From the NCBI GenBank assembly GCA_002705385.1, contig PAFO01000014.1:6682-14183 (forward strand): a stretch of DNA of 7,502 bases, written 5' to 3'. This stretch comes from Flavobacteriaceae bacterium (GTDB lineage Bacteria; Bacteroidota; Bacteroidia; Flavobacteriales; Flavobacteriaceae). Below are positions 1-7,474 of the stretch, in pieces. The first letter of the stretch is position 1. Every line of letters begins with the position of its first letter. The translations under genes were made by a program, and so were the position numbers. The notes beneath the pieces were generated by a model. It had not been told where the DNA came from, did no database searches, and saw nothing but the letters and a program-made list of their open reading frames with translations.

Positions 1-2058
1 CAGCAAGGAATCAAAGGAGTTGACTTCGTAATTAGTAATACCGATGCTCAAGCATTATCAGAAAGTGGGGTGCCAATAAAAATTCAATTGGGAGCAAGTT
101 TAACTGAAGGTCTTGGCGCAGGAGCAAACCCTGAGGTTGGAGCTAAGGCTGCTCAGGAGAGTCACGAACAAATCCACAATATTTTAGCTACTCAGACAAA
201 AATGATCTTCATTACAGCTGGAATGGGAGGTGGAACTGGAACCGGAGCAGCACCAATTATTGCTCAAATGGCAAAATCCATGGATATTCTTACTGTAGGT
301 ATTGTAACAATGCCTTTTCAATTCGAGGGTAAATTGCGTTTGGAACAAGCCCAAAAAGGACTCGAAAAAATAAAAGGAGCTGTAGATGCACTCATTGTAA
401 TTAATAATAATAAGTTAAGAGAAGTATATGGTAATCTTGGATTTAAAGCAGGCTTTGCAAAAGCTGACGAGGTATTGGCTAAAGCTGCACGGGGAATAGC
501 AGAAGTTATTACTCATCATTATACTCAAAATATTGACTTGAAAGACGCCAAGACAGTATTAACGAATTCAGGAACTGCAATAATGGGATCAGGTATAGCC
601 TCTGGTAGTAATCGAGCACAAGAAGCCATCGTAAAAGCATTAGATTCACCTCTTTTAAATGATAACAAAATTACTGGTTGTAAAAATGTATTACTTCTTA
701 TAGTCTCGGGATCAGATGAGATTACAATTGATGAAATAGGTGAAATAAATGATTATATTCAATCTGAAGCAGGAAATCACACAAATATCATCATGGGTGT
801 AGGAGAAGATGAATCCCTTGGGAATGAAGTTTCAGTAACTGTAATAGCAACAGGATTTGGCCAGGAACAACAATATGAAATTTCGAATACTGAAGCCAAA
901 AAAATTATACATTCTTTAGAGGATGAACAAAAAGTTGTTCATGATTTAAATGATGAAAGAATACAAGACGATGATCAAATTCAGTATCAAAAACCTAATG
1001 AATTGGTGGAAAAAAAGCAATTTGATCAGGAGATACCAGAAAACAAAAATCCTCTTATTCAAATGAATGAGTTGCTTAGTGACATTGAGGTAGATTTTGA
1101 ATTGATTCCTTATCAGAATTTAACTGAGCATAATAGTACTGATACTCTGGATATTCTGCAAGTGGATACCGAATTCAAAGAACATATAGAGGATCAAAGG
1201 ATATCTCATCATGAGTTACCTGTTGAAGATGAACCCGTTTTAGTTATTTCAAAGGAAGAGTTAGAGACTGAACCTGAGGCTAGTAAAGATGACATAAAGA
1301 CGTCCAGAGAAGAGTCTATTCAAGAAGAAATACTTTCATCACCCCCTGATTTTGATTTGACATCTACTTTTTTCGAAACTGAAGATGAATTAGCTGATGT
1401 TAATCTGTCGAATGAAATTAAATCATTGGAAGATAAAAATGATGGAGAAATAACTTCTAATGATACGAAATCTAAATTTGCTTATAATGAATTAGAAGTA
1501 AAAGATCCCTTTGAAATGGAGGTTGTTGATCCAGAAACAATAGATTCAGATAGCCAAATTGAAATGGATTTTGAAATACCATTAAAGCCAAAAGTACAGA
1601 TCGATCATATATCTTCTATTGATCATGGAGTTAATGATAATCTTTTTCAGGATAAAACAATCAAGGATTTTGATGAAGAAGCTCTTGAAATAAAGTTTGA
1701 ATTAAAAGATAATGAGCAAGAGTCACAAGTTAAAGAGAAACAATCCTCTTTAATCGAGAATAAAGAAACTGTTAAAGAGTTAAATGATCAGGGTGATCCA
1801 TTTAATAAATCTATAGATGAAACATTATCTTCTCAGAATGAAAAACGTAAGCAACATCTTAAGGAATTCAATCACAAATTTATTCATCAAATGCAACGAG
1901 TAGATGATATAGAAAAACAGCCTGCATACAAAAGGCAAGGAATGGATTTGAATTCAGACGTGCACGAATCTCCCTCAAGGACAACCCTTGATACTGACAA
2001 TAATGATAATCTTCAGATTCGATCAAATAATTCTTTTTTGCATGATAACGTAGACTAA
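1..2058 (+). CDS. ftsZ: Cell division protein FtsZ, 5'-truncated by the window edge
   Basis: FtsZ is the tubulin-like GTPase that polymerises at mid-cell into the division ring. The frame is open from base 1, whose first codons read QQGIKGVDFVISNTDAQAL, a typical early FtsZ segment. The GTG at 70 is therefore an internal valine, and by comparison with the family roughly 40 N-terminal residues are missing. The tubulin signature GMGGGTGTGAAP lies at 220-255. The T7 catalytic loop, NIDLKD with the N-x-D-x-x-D residues, lies at 529-546. The globular core ends near 860 (IATGFG). A strongly acidic, low-complexity linker of about 350 codons follows, then QPAYKRQGMDL at 1918-1950 and a final tail ending SFLHDNVD. 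Long linkers are usual in Bacteroidota FtsZ, so the length (685 codons visible) is not evidence of fusion. All catalytic residues in view are intact. The gene stops 12 nt before the yqeY-like gene, probably in the same transcript. Confidence 0.97.
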   Translation, partial: QQGIKGVDFVISNTDAQALSESGVPIKIQLGASLTEGLGAGANPEVGAKAAQESHEQIHNILATQTKMIFITAGMGGGTGTGAAPIIAQMAKSMDILTVGIVTMPFQFEGKLRLEQAQKGLEKIKGAVDALIVINNNKLREVYGNLGFKAGFAKADEVLAKAARGIAEVITHHYTQNIDLKDAKTVLTNSGTAIMGSGIASGSNRAQEAIVKALDSPLLNDNKITGCKNVLLLIVSGSDEITIDEIGEINDYIQSEAGNHTNIIMGVGEDESLGNEVSVTVIATGFGQEQQYEISNTEAKKIIHSLEDEQKVVHDLNDERIQDDDQIQYQKPNELVEKKQFDQEIPENKNPLIQMNELLSDIEVDFELIPYQNLTEHNSTDTLDILQVDTEFKEHIEDQRISHHELPVEDEPVLVISKEELETEPEASKDDIKTSREESIQEEILSSPPDFDLTSTFFETEDELADVNLSNEIKSLEDKNDGEITSNDTKSKFAYNELEVKDPFEMEVVDPETIDSDSQIEMDFEIPLKPKVQIDHISSIDHGVNDNLFQDKTIKDFDEEALEIKFELKDNEQESQVKEKQSSLIENKETVKELNDQGDPFNKSIDETLSSQNEKRKQHLKEFNHKFIHQMQRVDDIEKQPAYKRQGMDLNSDVHESPSRTTLDTDNNDNLQIRSNNSFLHDNVD

Positions 2059-2070
2059 AAATTTTTAATT

Positions 2071-2523
2071 ATGGGAGTACTAAGTAATCTTTCCGAAGAA
2101 ATAAAAAATGCTATGCTTGCTAAGGATAGTGTTAAACTTGAATCATTAAGAGCAATCAAGTCTGCTGTTTTATTGGCAGAAACTTCTAGCGGAAGTTCGG
2201 GGAAATTAAGTGATCAAGAGGCAATTAAATTATTACAACGACTAGTTAAGCAAAGAAAAGATAGTGCGTCAATTTTTAAAGAACAAAACAGATTAGATTT
2301 GGCAGAGCCTGAAGAAGCTCAAGCTAAAGTAATTTCTGCTTTTTTACCCGCTCAATTAAGTAATGAAGAAATTGAAAGTGCTATAACTGTTATAATTGAA
2401 ACTACTGGAGCAAACGGAATGAAAGATATGGGTAAAGTTATGGGAATAACTTCAAAAAAATTAGAAGGAAAGGCAGACGGTAAAAGAATTTCAGATATAG
2501 TCAAGAAAAAATTGGGAGCTTAA
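2071..2523 (+). CDS. GatB/YqeY domain-containing protein
   Basis: This 150-residue protein has the normal length of the YqeY family, soluble proteins related to the tail domain of the GatB subunit of Asp/Glu-tRNA amidotransferase. That domain binds tRNA in GatB. The role of the stand-alone protein is not settled, so amidotransferase activity should not be assumed. Family features visible in order are an N-terminal helix with LESLRAIKSA (residues 23-32), LVKQRKDSASIF (58-69), FLPAQLS (91-97), GKVMG (121-125) and a lysine-rich end, GKADGKRISDIVKKKL (133-148). There is no signal peptide or membrane segment. The ATG at 2071 follows the ftsZ stop by 12 AT-only bases with no Shine-Dalgarno sequence. 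It gives the standard family N-terminus. A YqeY-like gene directly after ftsZ is a common arrangement in Flavobacteriia. No separate promoter or clear terminator is visible between this gene and the tRNA. Confidence 0.93.
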   Translation: MGVLSNLSEEIKNAMLAKDSVKLESLRAIKSAVLLAETSSGSSGKLSDQEAIKLLQRLVKQRKDSASIFKEQNRLDLAEPEEAQAKVISAFLPAQLSNEEIESAITVIIETTGANGMKDMGKVMGITSKKLEGKADGKRISDIVKKKLGA

Positions 2524-2633
2524 AGTAAAAGTTTATTTTTTAATTTCATATATTCTTTCAATTCATAAGCTACGCTAAAAAATATTCTCTACTTTATTTT
2601 ATCAGATCAATTATGCTTAATTTTATTCCAACT

Positions 2634-2707
2634 GGCCCAGTAGTTCAACTGGATAGAATATCAGATTTCGGCTCTGAGGGTTGGGGGTTCGAATCCTCCC
2701 TGGGTCA
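2634..2707 (+). tRNA. tRNA-Arg, anticodon UCG
   Basis: A full cloverleaf can be drawn by hand. The acceptor stem is GGCCCAG (2634-2640) with CTGGGTC (2700-2706), containing one G-T pair. The D stem is GTTC/GAAT (2643-2646 and 2656-2659). The anticodon stem is TCAGA/TCTGA (2661-2665 and 2673-2677), closing a seven-base loop TTTCGGC. The variable loop is GGGTT. The T stem is GGGGG/CCTCC around loop TTCGAAT (2683-2699), and the discriminator is A2707. U33 is at 2667, so the anticodon is TCG (2668-2670), which reads the arginine codon CGA. CCA is not encoded (bases after A2707 are CAT) and must be added after transcription. The 110-nt AT-rich gap upstream holds only a weak promoter-like octamer, TAATTTTA at 2618-2625, so the tRNA could have its own promoter or be read through from ftsZ-yqeY. 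Confidence 0.95.
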
Positions 2708-2728
2708 CATTCAAAAAATTAATTTTAT

Positions 2729-2759
2729 AAAAAAACCCCCACTTTAGTGAGGGTTTTTT
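2729..2759. terminator. Probable bidirectional intrinsic terminator
   Basis: The hairpin pairs CCC (2736-2738) with GGG (2751-2753) and CAC (2740-2742) with GTG (2747-2749) around a TTTA loop. A single C-A mismatch (2739/2750) interrupts the stem, which is extended by A-T pairs from the flanking runs. Six T (2754-2759) follow the stem on the plus strand, serving the tRNA and upstream genes. Seven A (2729-2735) on the other side become a T run on the minus strand, serving the susCD operon, whose stop codon is only 24 nt away. The position between converging units fits a shared terminator. Function is inferred from structure. Confidence 0.85.
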
Positions 2760-2783
2760 GGTTATATAAAAACAAATTAAATA

Positions 2784-4106
2784 TTAATTGACATTTTCAT
2801 TTGCTTGAATTTCCGAAATTGTAATTGGGAAAAATGAACCTGGCTTAGTTAATGCACTAGAGTTTGGTATCCATTTTTCGGAAGTGCTTCCAAAACGGTA
2901 GTGATCTGCTAATCTCCTTCCTTGCATAAATAGATTTACTCTTCTGGCATATTCTAACATTACAGTTGAATCGATTTGGCCGGAATAATCACTTAGTCCA
3001 TCAAGAGATCTAATCTTATTTATGTGGGCTGTAAAGGTCGCTTCATCGCCGCTTGCTAAAGCATCTTCAGCGATTATTAGATGCATTTCTCTTCCAGTGA
3101 CTACAGGATATGTTGGAAATCGTAAAGCAGCAGTGAAGGCGGCTACTACGTCAAATATCACGGGGTCTGCAATATTATCAATAGGATCTAATAATGATAC
3201 AGTTGTTGCAGGGTTTCCATCAGTTGTTGCATCTGGTCTTAAATTATCAGAAGAAATAATGTATTCATCTGAAATTCTCAGCTCCAAACGGTCATTAATT
3301 TGGTCTGCTATCCCATTTGGACCAATCGTATCTCCGGCAGAGCTAGATGTATTTAGGTTTACAGAAAAATCATCACCGAGAGCTGTTAAAACTTCTAAAG
3401 CCAAAGCAACAGCAGATGCTGAAGTTACTAATGGACTAGCCGTATTAACAGGATTAGTTTTTGCCCATATACCTTTGCTAAACAAAGCCCTAGCTTTTGT
3501 TGCTTTTAGTTCAGTAGTAAGTCCTGAATTTAATGCGAGTGCTTTGTCTATATAACTTATAGCAGTGTCATAAAGTGAAGACATGTTGCCAGGTCCAACG
3601 GGTGAACCTGCTTCTGTTTTTGCAGAAGTCACTACAAAGTCATCAAACATGTCAGCAATTACCATATAAATTGTTGCTCCGTACCAATAGGCTCTTACTA
3701 AATCAGACCTATTTGCAGATGTAAAAGCATCAGATCCACTATATTCTTCACCTCTTGATATTACATCGTCAGCCCAATATCTTGCCTCAGCAACATAAAA
3801 GAAGGCTGCATCTATATATTCATTATTAATATTATCAACATCGTTACCTAGCATTAATTGTTGCCATGCATCACGTGAACCTATCCAGGACACTTCGTCT
3901 GTTGTTACTGCGTAGGGAGCAAGAATAACCCCATAAGCTCTAGTAACCGATGCTTCTAATCCATTTACCATAGGTGAGAAAGCAGTTACCCCTAATTGAT
4001 CTTCTAATAAGTTATTTGGGTTGTCAGCATCAAGACTGCAACTTAATAACAATATACTCGACGATACTAAAAGAAATAAATTTTTCATTGTATATATATT
4101 TTTCAT
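2784..4106 (-). CDS. RagB/SusD-family surface lipoprotein (substrate-binding partner of SusC)
   Basis: SusD-like proteins are outer-surface lipoproteins that bind the ligand and act as a hinged lid on the SusC barrel. The N-terminus is a lipoprotein signal, MKNLFLLVSSSILLLSC, with the lipidated cysteine at residue 23 followed by SLDADN, whose acidic residues fit Bacteroidota surface export. A helical TPR-like segment covers about residues 175-215 (SSLYDTAISYIDKAL, then KATKARALFSKGIW). The C-terminal family signature is clear: REMHLIIAEDALASGD (339-354), HINKIRSLDGLSDY (361-374), YARRVNLFMQGRRLADHYRFG (386-406), then FFPITISEIQAN near the end. At 440 residues it is shorter than the roughly 500-550 of classical SusD but complete. 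The ATG at 4106 lies 10 nt after the susC stop without a Shine-Dalgarno sequence. A second in-frame ATG at 4088 (Met7), in a repeated ATGAAAAAT context, would give a more compact signal peptide and may be the real start. Substrate is unknown. Confidence 0.93.
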   Translation of the reverse strand: MKNIYTMKNLFLLVSSSILLLSCSLDADNPNNLLEDQLGVTAFSPMVNGLEASVTRAYGVILAPYAVTTDEVSWIGSRDAWQQLMLGNDVDNINNEYIDAAFFYVAEARYWADDVISRGEEYSGSDAFTSANRSDLVRAYWYGATIYMVIADMFDDFVVTSAKTEAGSPVGPGNMSSLYDTAISYIDKALALNSGLTTELKATKARALFSKGIWAKTNPVNTASPLVTSASAVALALEVLTALGDDFSVNLNTSSSAGDTIGPNGIADQINDRLELRISDEYIISSDNLRPDATTDGNPATTVSLLDPIDNIADPVIFDVVAAFTAALRFPTYPVVTGREMHLIIAEDALASGDEATFTAHINKIRSLDGLSDYSGQIDSTVMLEYARRVNLFMQGRRLADHYRFGSTSEKWIPNSSALTKPGSFFPITISEIQANENVN

Positions 4107-4116
4107 AATCTATAAT

Positions 4117-7100
4117 TTAAAATCCTACTTTGAGGGTTAATATTAGTTGTCTTGGAATTGGCCACCCAAAAGCTGCAATACCTTGACCAAAGTTTTGATT
4201 CAAGTCAGAACTACTACCTCTACCTTGAAAGTTTATTCTAGGATCAACACCAGTATAACTTGTGAATAGCGCAATGTTTCTTCCAGATACACCAAGAGAA
4301 GCAGAATCAAAGTTGAAAGTATCCAGAATATTTCCTTCAAACTGGTAATTCAAACTTAATTCATTCCAACTTAAAAAATCTGCGGCCTCCATTGTATTAA
4401 GTCCTGAAAATGGAGCTAGGGCTAAAGTTTCGTTTAACCATCGGTCAAGGGCGTCAACTCTAACAGAAGCATCATTTTGCGGTGTGTAGCCGCCATCAAC
4501 TCCACCAGTTTGCCAATCGAGATTAACCTGAGCAGATCTTGGTAGGTTAAGTCCAATTACACTGTTTGATTGTCTAAAAGCGTCAGTTAAATTATTTACA
4601 ACAAAGTTACCTGCCTTGTATTCAAATGTAGTACTTAAAGTGAAGTTTTTATAACTCACAGAACCACCAAATGAACCAGTCCAATCTGGAGTTTGTTTCC
4701 CCATATAGTGGTCAAGCAGGTCTCCATCTCCGTCTTCATCCTTTAAAAGAACACCGCCAGTACCAATTGATTTAGGTAAATTACCTATATCATCAGGAGT
4801 CTTACCAGAAAAGAAGGCCAATAATTGTTCTCTTGTGTCAGGCAATCCATCTGAATTCGCGATATCAATAGGAAGTTCATTTGGTCCAACGTCAACTAAT
4901 TCAGCACCAAAATTTGATCCAGGTGCATAACCCTCTATTAAGTAGTTTCGGTATCTTGGGTAAGATCCACCAACTTTCAATGGAGGAGCTCCACCTAGAC
5001 TAACAACTTCGTCTTGATAATATGCGCCATTTACAAATAAATTTAGTTGTAAATCCTGTGTTCTTATTACAGTACCACTCAAATTTATCTCCATTCCATA
5101 AGCTGCTAGTTCACCAATATTTGTTAGCTGAGTACTTCTGAATCCTCCAGAAATTGGGAACTGTCTTGCATAAAGCGCGTCTTCGGTAACTCTATCAAAA
5201 TAGGTAAATTCAAGGCTTAATTTGTCATCAAATAGGCCAGCTGTAAATCCAGCTTCCCACTCCTTTGAAATTTCTGGTTGAAGATCAGGATCACCTAAGT
5301 TATTAGGACCGATTCCAGCACCTGTGGCAGATGATAAAGCTAAATATGTTGTAAATGCATCAAATGCTCCGGGTTGAAGACCAGCCCATCCGTATGAACC
5401 TCTTAGCTGAATTGAACTAAGTGGACCTATGTCTGTCCAATTATCTGAATCTGAGGGAATGTAGGATCCAGAGACCTTAGGATAAATTGCTGCCTGGAAA
5501 TTGGTACCAAAAGCAGAGTGACCGTCCAATCTAGCCCCAACGGTTATAAATAATTGGTCACTTATTCCGACCTGTTCCTGAGCAAAAACACCAACATTTA
5601 TTGTCTCTTCGAAAAATTCAAATATTTCGAGCTGACCTGCAGCTGATGTTACCTCAAAACCTGGACCTGGAAAACCAGTTCCTTGAGCACCTAGAATTTT
5701 ACTTTCTTGGCTAACATATTGACCACCTAATATAAAGTTCGAAGTTATATTGTTTGAAATGTTATTGTTAAAAGATAGTTTTACTTCTCCAGTTTGAGCT
5801 AGATAGTTCCTAGTGTCAGCACCGAGCTGACCATTAGGTCTACTTCCAGAAAAACCATCAATAGCCCACTTAAAAGGCCAAAAGTTTGTACTTGAAGTAC
5901 TACTATAGTTAAGACCGAAAGTTCCATCAATCTTTAACCATTCGGTAGGGTAATAATTTAAACCTACACTACCATTATAGTTTTGAACTTTTGTATCTAT
6001 AGAAATTTGAAGGGTTTCATCAACAGACGCAAAAGCAACAGTTCCTGTTGAATTATTTTCTAAAACGTATTCTGGCTTACTAAATTGAGCCAAAGATCCT
6101 ATACCATAAATGTTATTATTACTTTCTTGAGCTGTTCCAAATCTCGATGTGAAACCTTGAGTTAATCTTATACTGAACTTATCTGATGGATTCACATTCA
6201 AATTAAGGTTAAATTGAGCTAATCTGTCAATGTCAGTAGCTCTTGTTTCTTGATCACCAACATAACCAGTTCTATCTTGTCCTCCAAAAGGACCATCAGT
6301 ATATGAATATCGAGCTGATGTAAAATATGTTATGAAGTCACTTCCACCTTGAACATTCGCAGTTACAGTGTTTTGAACTCCTGTTTCATAAAGGTCTTCC
6401 ATTGCATTAAAAGATACTAATTGATATGGTTGAACGCTAATTCCTAGTAGGGATGACATTTCAGAAGCTCTTGTCGCATCAGAAGTGAAACCAGCATTAT
6501 CAGGAACAATTCCAAGAGGATAATTTATGAAACCTTGAGTAGCTTTAAAACTAAATTGAGGTGCCCCAATCCGACCTTTTTTGGTAAAAATTTGAATAAC
6601 TCCGTTACTCGCTTCGGTTCCAAAAAGAGTTGCTGCAGAGGCTCCTTTAAGTATTTCAACCCTTTCAATGGATTCAGGATTTAGATCATCTAGCCTAGAT
6701 GGCGACCCACCTCCTCCAGAACTTACAAAACCACCACCGAAACCACCGCCTCTGTCTACACGAATTCCATCAACAATTACAATTGGCTCGTTAAGCTGTG
6801 ACAAAGAAGCATTTCCTCGAATTCTAATTTGTGCTCCTTCTCCAGTTAAACCACCAGACGGAAAAGCAACAATACCAGGTTCTCTACCTGCTAATAAGTC
6901 AGAAAACGTGTTTATTGGAAGTTGTTCAAGACTTGCCGTAGTAATAGAACCAATACTGTTACCCAATTGCTTTTTAGCAACAGGGGCTCCTGTACCTGTA
7001 ACAACTATTTCATCTAACTCAGATGCAGAAAAAGTCAGCTGTAAATCCTGACTTATGTCAGAGGATCCTATACTAATCGACTGAGATAGTTTTGAATATC

Positions 7101-7344
7101 CCGTGTAAGATATATCCAGAACATAATCTCCTGAGTCAACATTTTGAATTAAATAGTTTCCATCAAAATCGGAAACTGTTCCTTTATTGGTTCCTTGAAC
7201 CAAAACCGTAACACCTAGAAGGGGTTCGCCAGTGTCAGCATCTGTTATTGTTCCAGATATAGATTGCTGAGCTAAAGAAATAACTGGGAAAAACATCATA
7301 ATTAGTGATATTTTTTTCAGCTTTAAGAATAAAGTTTTAGTCAT
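4117..7344 (-). CDS. SusC/RagA-family TonB-linked outer membrane receptor
   Basis: This 1075-residue protein is a TonB-dependent outer-membrane channel that imports the ligand presented by its SusD partner. The signal peptide has a KLKK charge cluster, a hydrophobic core and a probable cut after SLA at residue 25. A carboxypeptidase-regulatory-like beta-sandwich spans about 29-105 (ISGTITDADTGEPLLGVTV to the LQLTF strand). A TonB-box-like LDEIVVTGT follows at 110-118. The plug spans about 126-256, with IRIRGNASL, PIVIVDGIRV and the SusC signature IERVEILKGASAATLFG...ASNGVIQIFTKKG. The remainder is beta-barrel, containing the acidic loop KDEDGDGDLLDHYMG before TPDWTGSFGGSVSYKNFTL, and ending in the terminal phenylalanine typical of barrel proteins. 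There is no STN domain before the regulatory-like domain, so direct sigma/anti-sigma signalling is not suggested. A glycine-rich stretch in the plug (198-214) is unusual. It is the first gene of an operon with the SusD-like gene. Confidence 0.96.
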   Translation of the reverse strand: MTKTLFLKLKKISLIMMFFPVISLAQQSISGTITDADTGEPLLGVTVLVQGTNKGTVSDFDGNYLIQNVDSGDYVLDISYTGYSKLSQSISIGSSDISQDLQLTFSASELDEIVVTGTGAPVAKKQLGNSIGSITTASLEQLPINTFSDLLAGREPGIVAFPSGGLTGEGAQIRIRGNASLSQLNEPIVIVDGIRVDRGGGFGGGFVSSGGGGSPSRLDDLNPESIERVEILKGASAATLFGTEASNGVIQIFTKKGRIGAPQFSFKATQGFINYPLGIVPDNAGFTSDATRASEMSSLLGISVQPYQLVSFNAMEDLYETGVQNTVTANVQGGSDFITYFTSARYSYTDGPFGGQDRTGYVGDQETRATDIDRLAQFNLNLNVNPSDKFSIRLTQGFTSRFGTAQESNNNIYGIGSLAQFSKPEYVLENNSTGTVAFASVDETLQISIDTKVQNYNGSVGLNYYPTEWLKIDGTFGLNYSSTSSTNFWPFKWAIDGFSGSRPNGQLGADTRNYLAQTGEVKLSFNNNISNNITSNFILGGQYVSQESKILGAQGTGFPGPGFEVTSAAGQLEIFEFFEETINVGVFAQEQVGISDQLFITVGARLDGHSAFGTNFQAAIYPKVSGSYIPSDSDNWTDIGPLSSIQLRGSYGWAGLQPGAFDAFTTYLALSSATGAGIGPNNLGDPDLQPEISKEWEAGFTAGLFDDKLSLEFTYFDRVTEDALYARQFPISGGFRSTQLTNIGELAAYGMEINLSGTVIRTQDLQLNLFVNGAYYQDEVVSLGGAPPLKVGGSYPRYRNYLIEGYAPGSNFGAELVDVGPNELPIDIANSDGLPDTREQLLAFFSGKTPDDIGNLPKSIGTGGVLLKDEDGDGDLLDHYMGKQTPDWTGSFGGSVSYKNFTLSTTFEYKAGNFVVNNLTDAFRQSNSVIGLNLPRSAQVNLDWQTGGVDGGYTPQNDASVRVDALDRWLNETLALAPFSGLNTMEAADFLSWNELSLNYQFEGNILDTFNFDSASLGVSGRNIALFTSYTGVDPRINFQGRGSSSDLNQNFGQGIAAFGWPIPRQLILTLKVGF

Positions 7345-7372
7345 AATTATCTTAATTTTTAAATAATGAGTT

Positions 7373-7406
7373 TAAATGTAAAGTATTCTATTAACATTTC
7401 ATTAAC
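7373..7406 (-). promoter_or_regulatory. Possible susCD promoter, Bacteroidota type
   Basis: Read on the minus strand, TACATTTA (7380-7373) matches seven of eight positions, counting the two free ones, of the Bacteroidota -7 consensus TAnnTTTG. About 20 nt further upstream, GTTAAT (7406-7401) occupies the place of the -33 element, normally centred on TTG. The start codon is 28 nt downstream of the -7-like box, implying a short leader. The last base of the -7 box and the -33 element are both imperfect, and the surroundings are so AT-rich that chance matches are likely. The call rests mainly on position. Confidence 0.3.
7390..7406. repeat. Direct repeat ATTAAC, 11-bp period, upstream of susC
   Basis: ATTAAC occurs at 7390-7395 and again at 7401-7406, spaced by ATTTC, so the two copies start 11 bp apart, close to one helical turn. 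On the strand of susC they read GTTAAT twice. They lie 46-62 nt upstream of the susC start codon and overlap the proposed -33 region. This could be a tandem operator or part of the promoter, but the AT-rich composition makes coincidence possible. Confidence 0.45.
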
Positions 7407-7435
7407 TTTTTTAAAAAATTTTTTATTAAAAAAGT
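7405..7435. repeat. AT-rich inverted repeat with A/T tracts
   Basis: ACTTTTTT (7405-7412) and AAAAAAGT (7428-7435) form a perfect 8-bp inverted repeat around a 15-nt centre. That centre contains the palindrome AAAAAATTTTTT (7413-7424). Phased A/T tracts like these bend DNA and, just upstream of a promoter, could resemble an UP element. As an RNA hairpin it would be weak, being almost wholly A-U. I infer a structural or promoter-upstream role rather than a terminator. Confidence 0.4.
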
Positions 7436-7474
7436 AACAAAACCCCTCAATTTCAAAAGCTTAATTTTAATAAA

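Noticed and set aside
70..72. GTG as the start codon of ftsZ
   Set aside because: The frame continues upstream to base 1 with clear FtsZ sequence (GVDFVISNTDAQAL), so this is an internal valine.
2524..2633. Terminator or riboswitch between the yqeY-like gene and the tRNA
   Set aside because: The stretch is AT-rich with only a 3-bp stem (AGC-TAC-GCT near 2567-2575) and no T run placed to terminate. Nothing conserved is recognisable.
2634..2707. tRNA 3' end as an integration (att) site for a mobile element
   Set aside because: No integrase gene, no second copy of the tRNA 3' end and no foreign-looking cargo is visible. The flanking susCD genes are ordinary for the phylum.
3022..3555. Plus-strand open frame of 177 codons
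   Set aside because: It lies wholly opposite the SusD-like gene, whose protein has a full family signature. The translation of this frame has no recognisable domain and looks like an antisense shadow.
6668..7051. Plus-strand open frame of 127 codons rich in proline
   Set aside because: The PPPPELTKPPPKPPP-like run is the antisense of the glycine-rich stretch in the SusC plug. There is no independent support for a gene.
2784..7344. A full polysaccharide utilisation locus
   Set aside because: Only the SusC/SusD pair is present. No glycoside hydrolase, lyase, sulfatase or regulator lies in the window, so a glycan substrate cannot be claimed.
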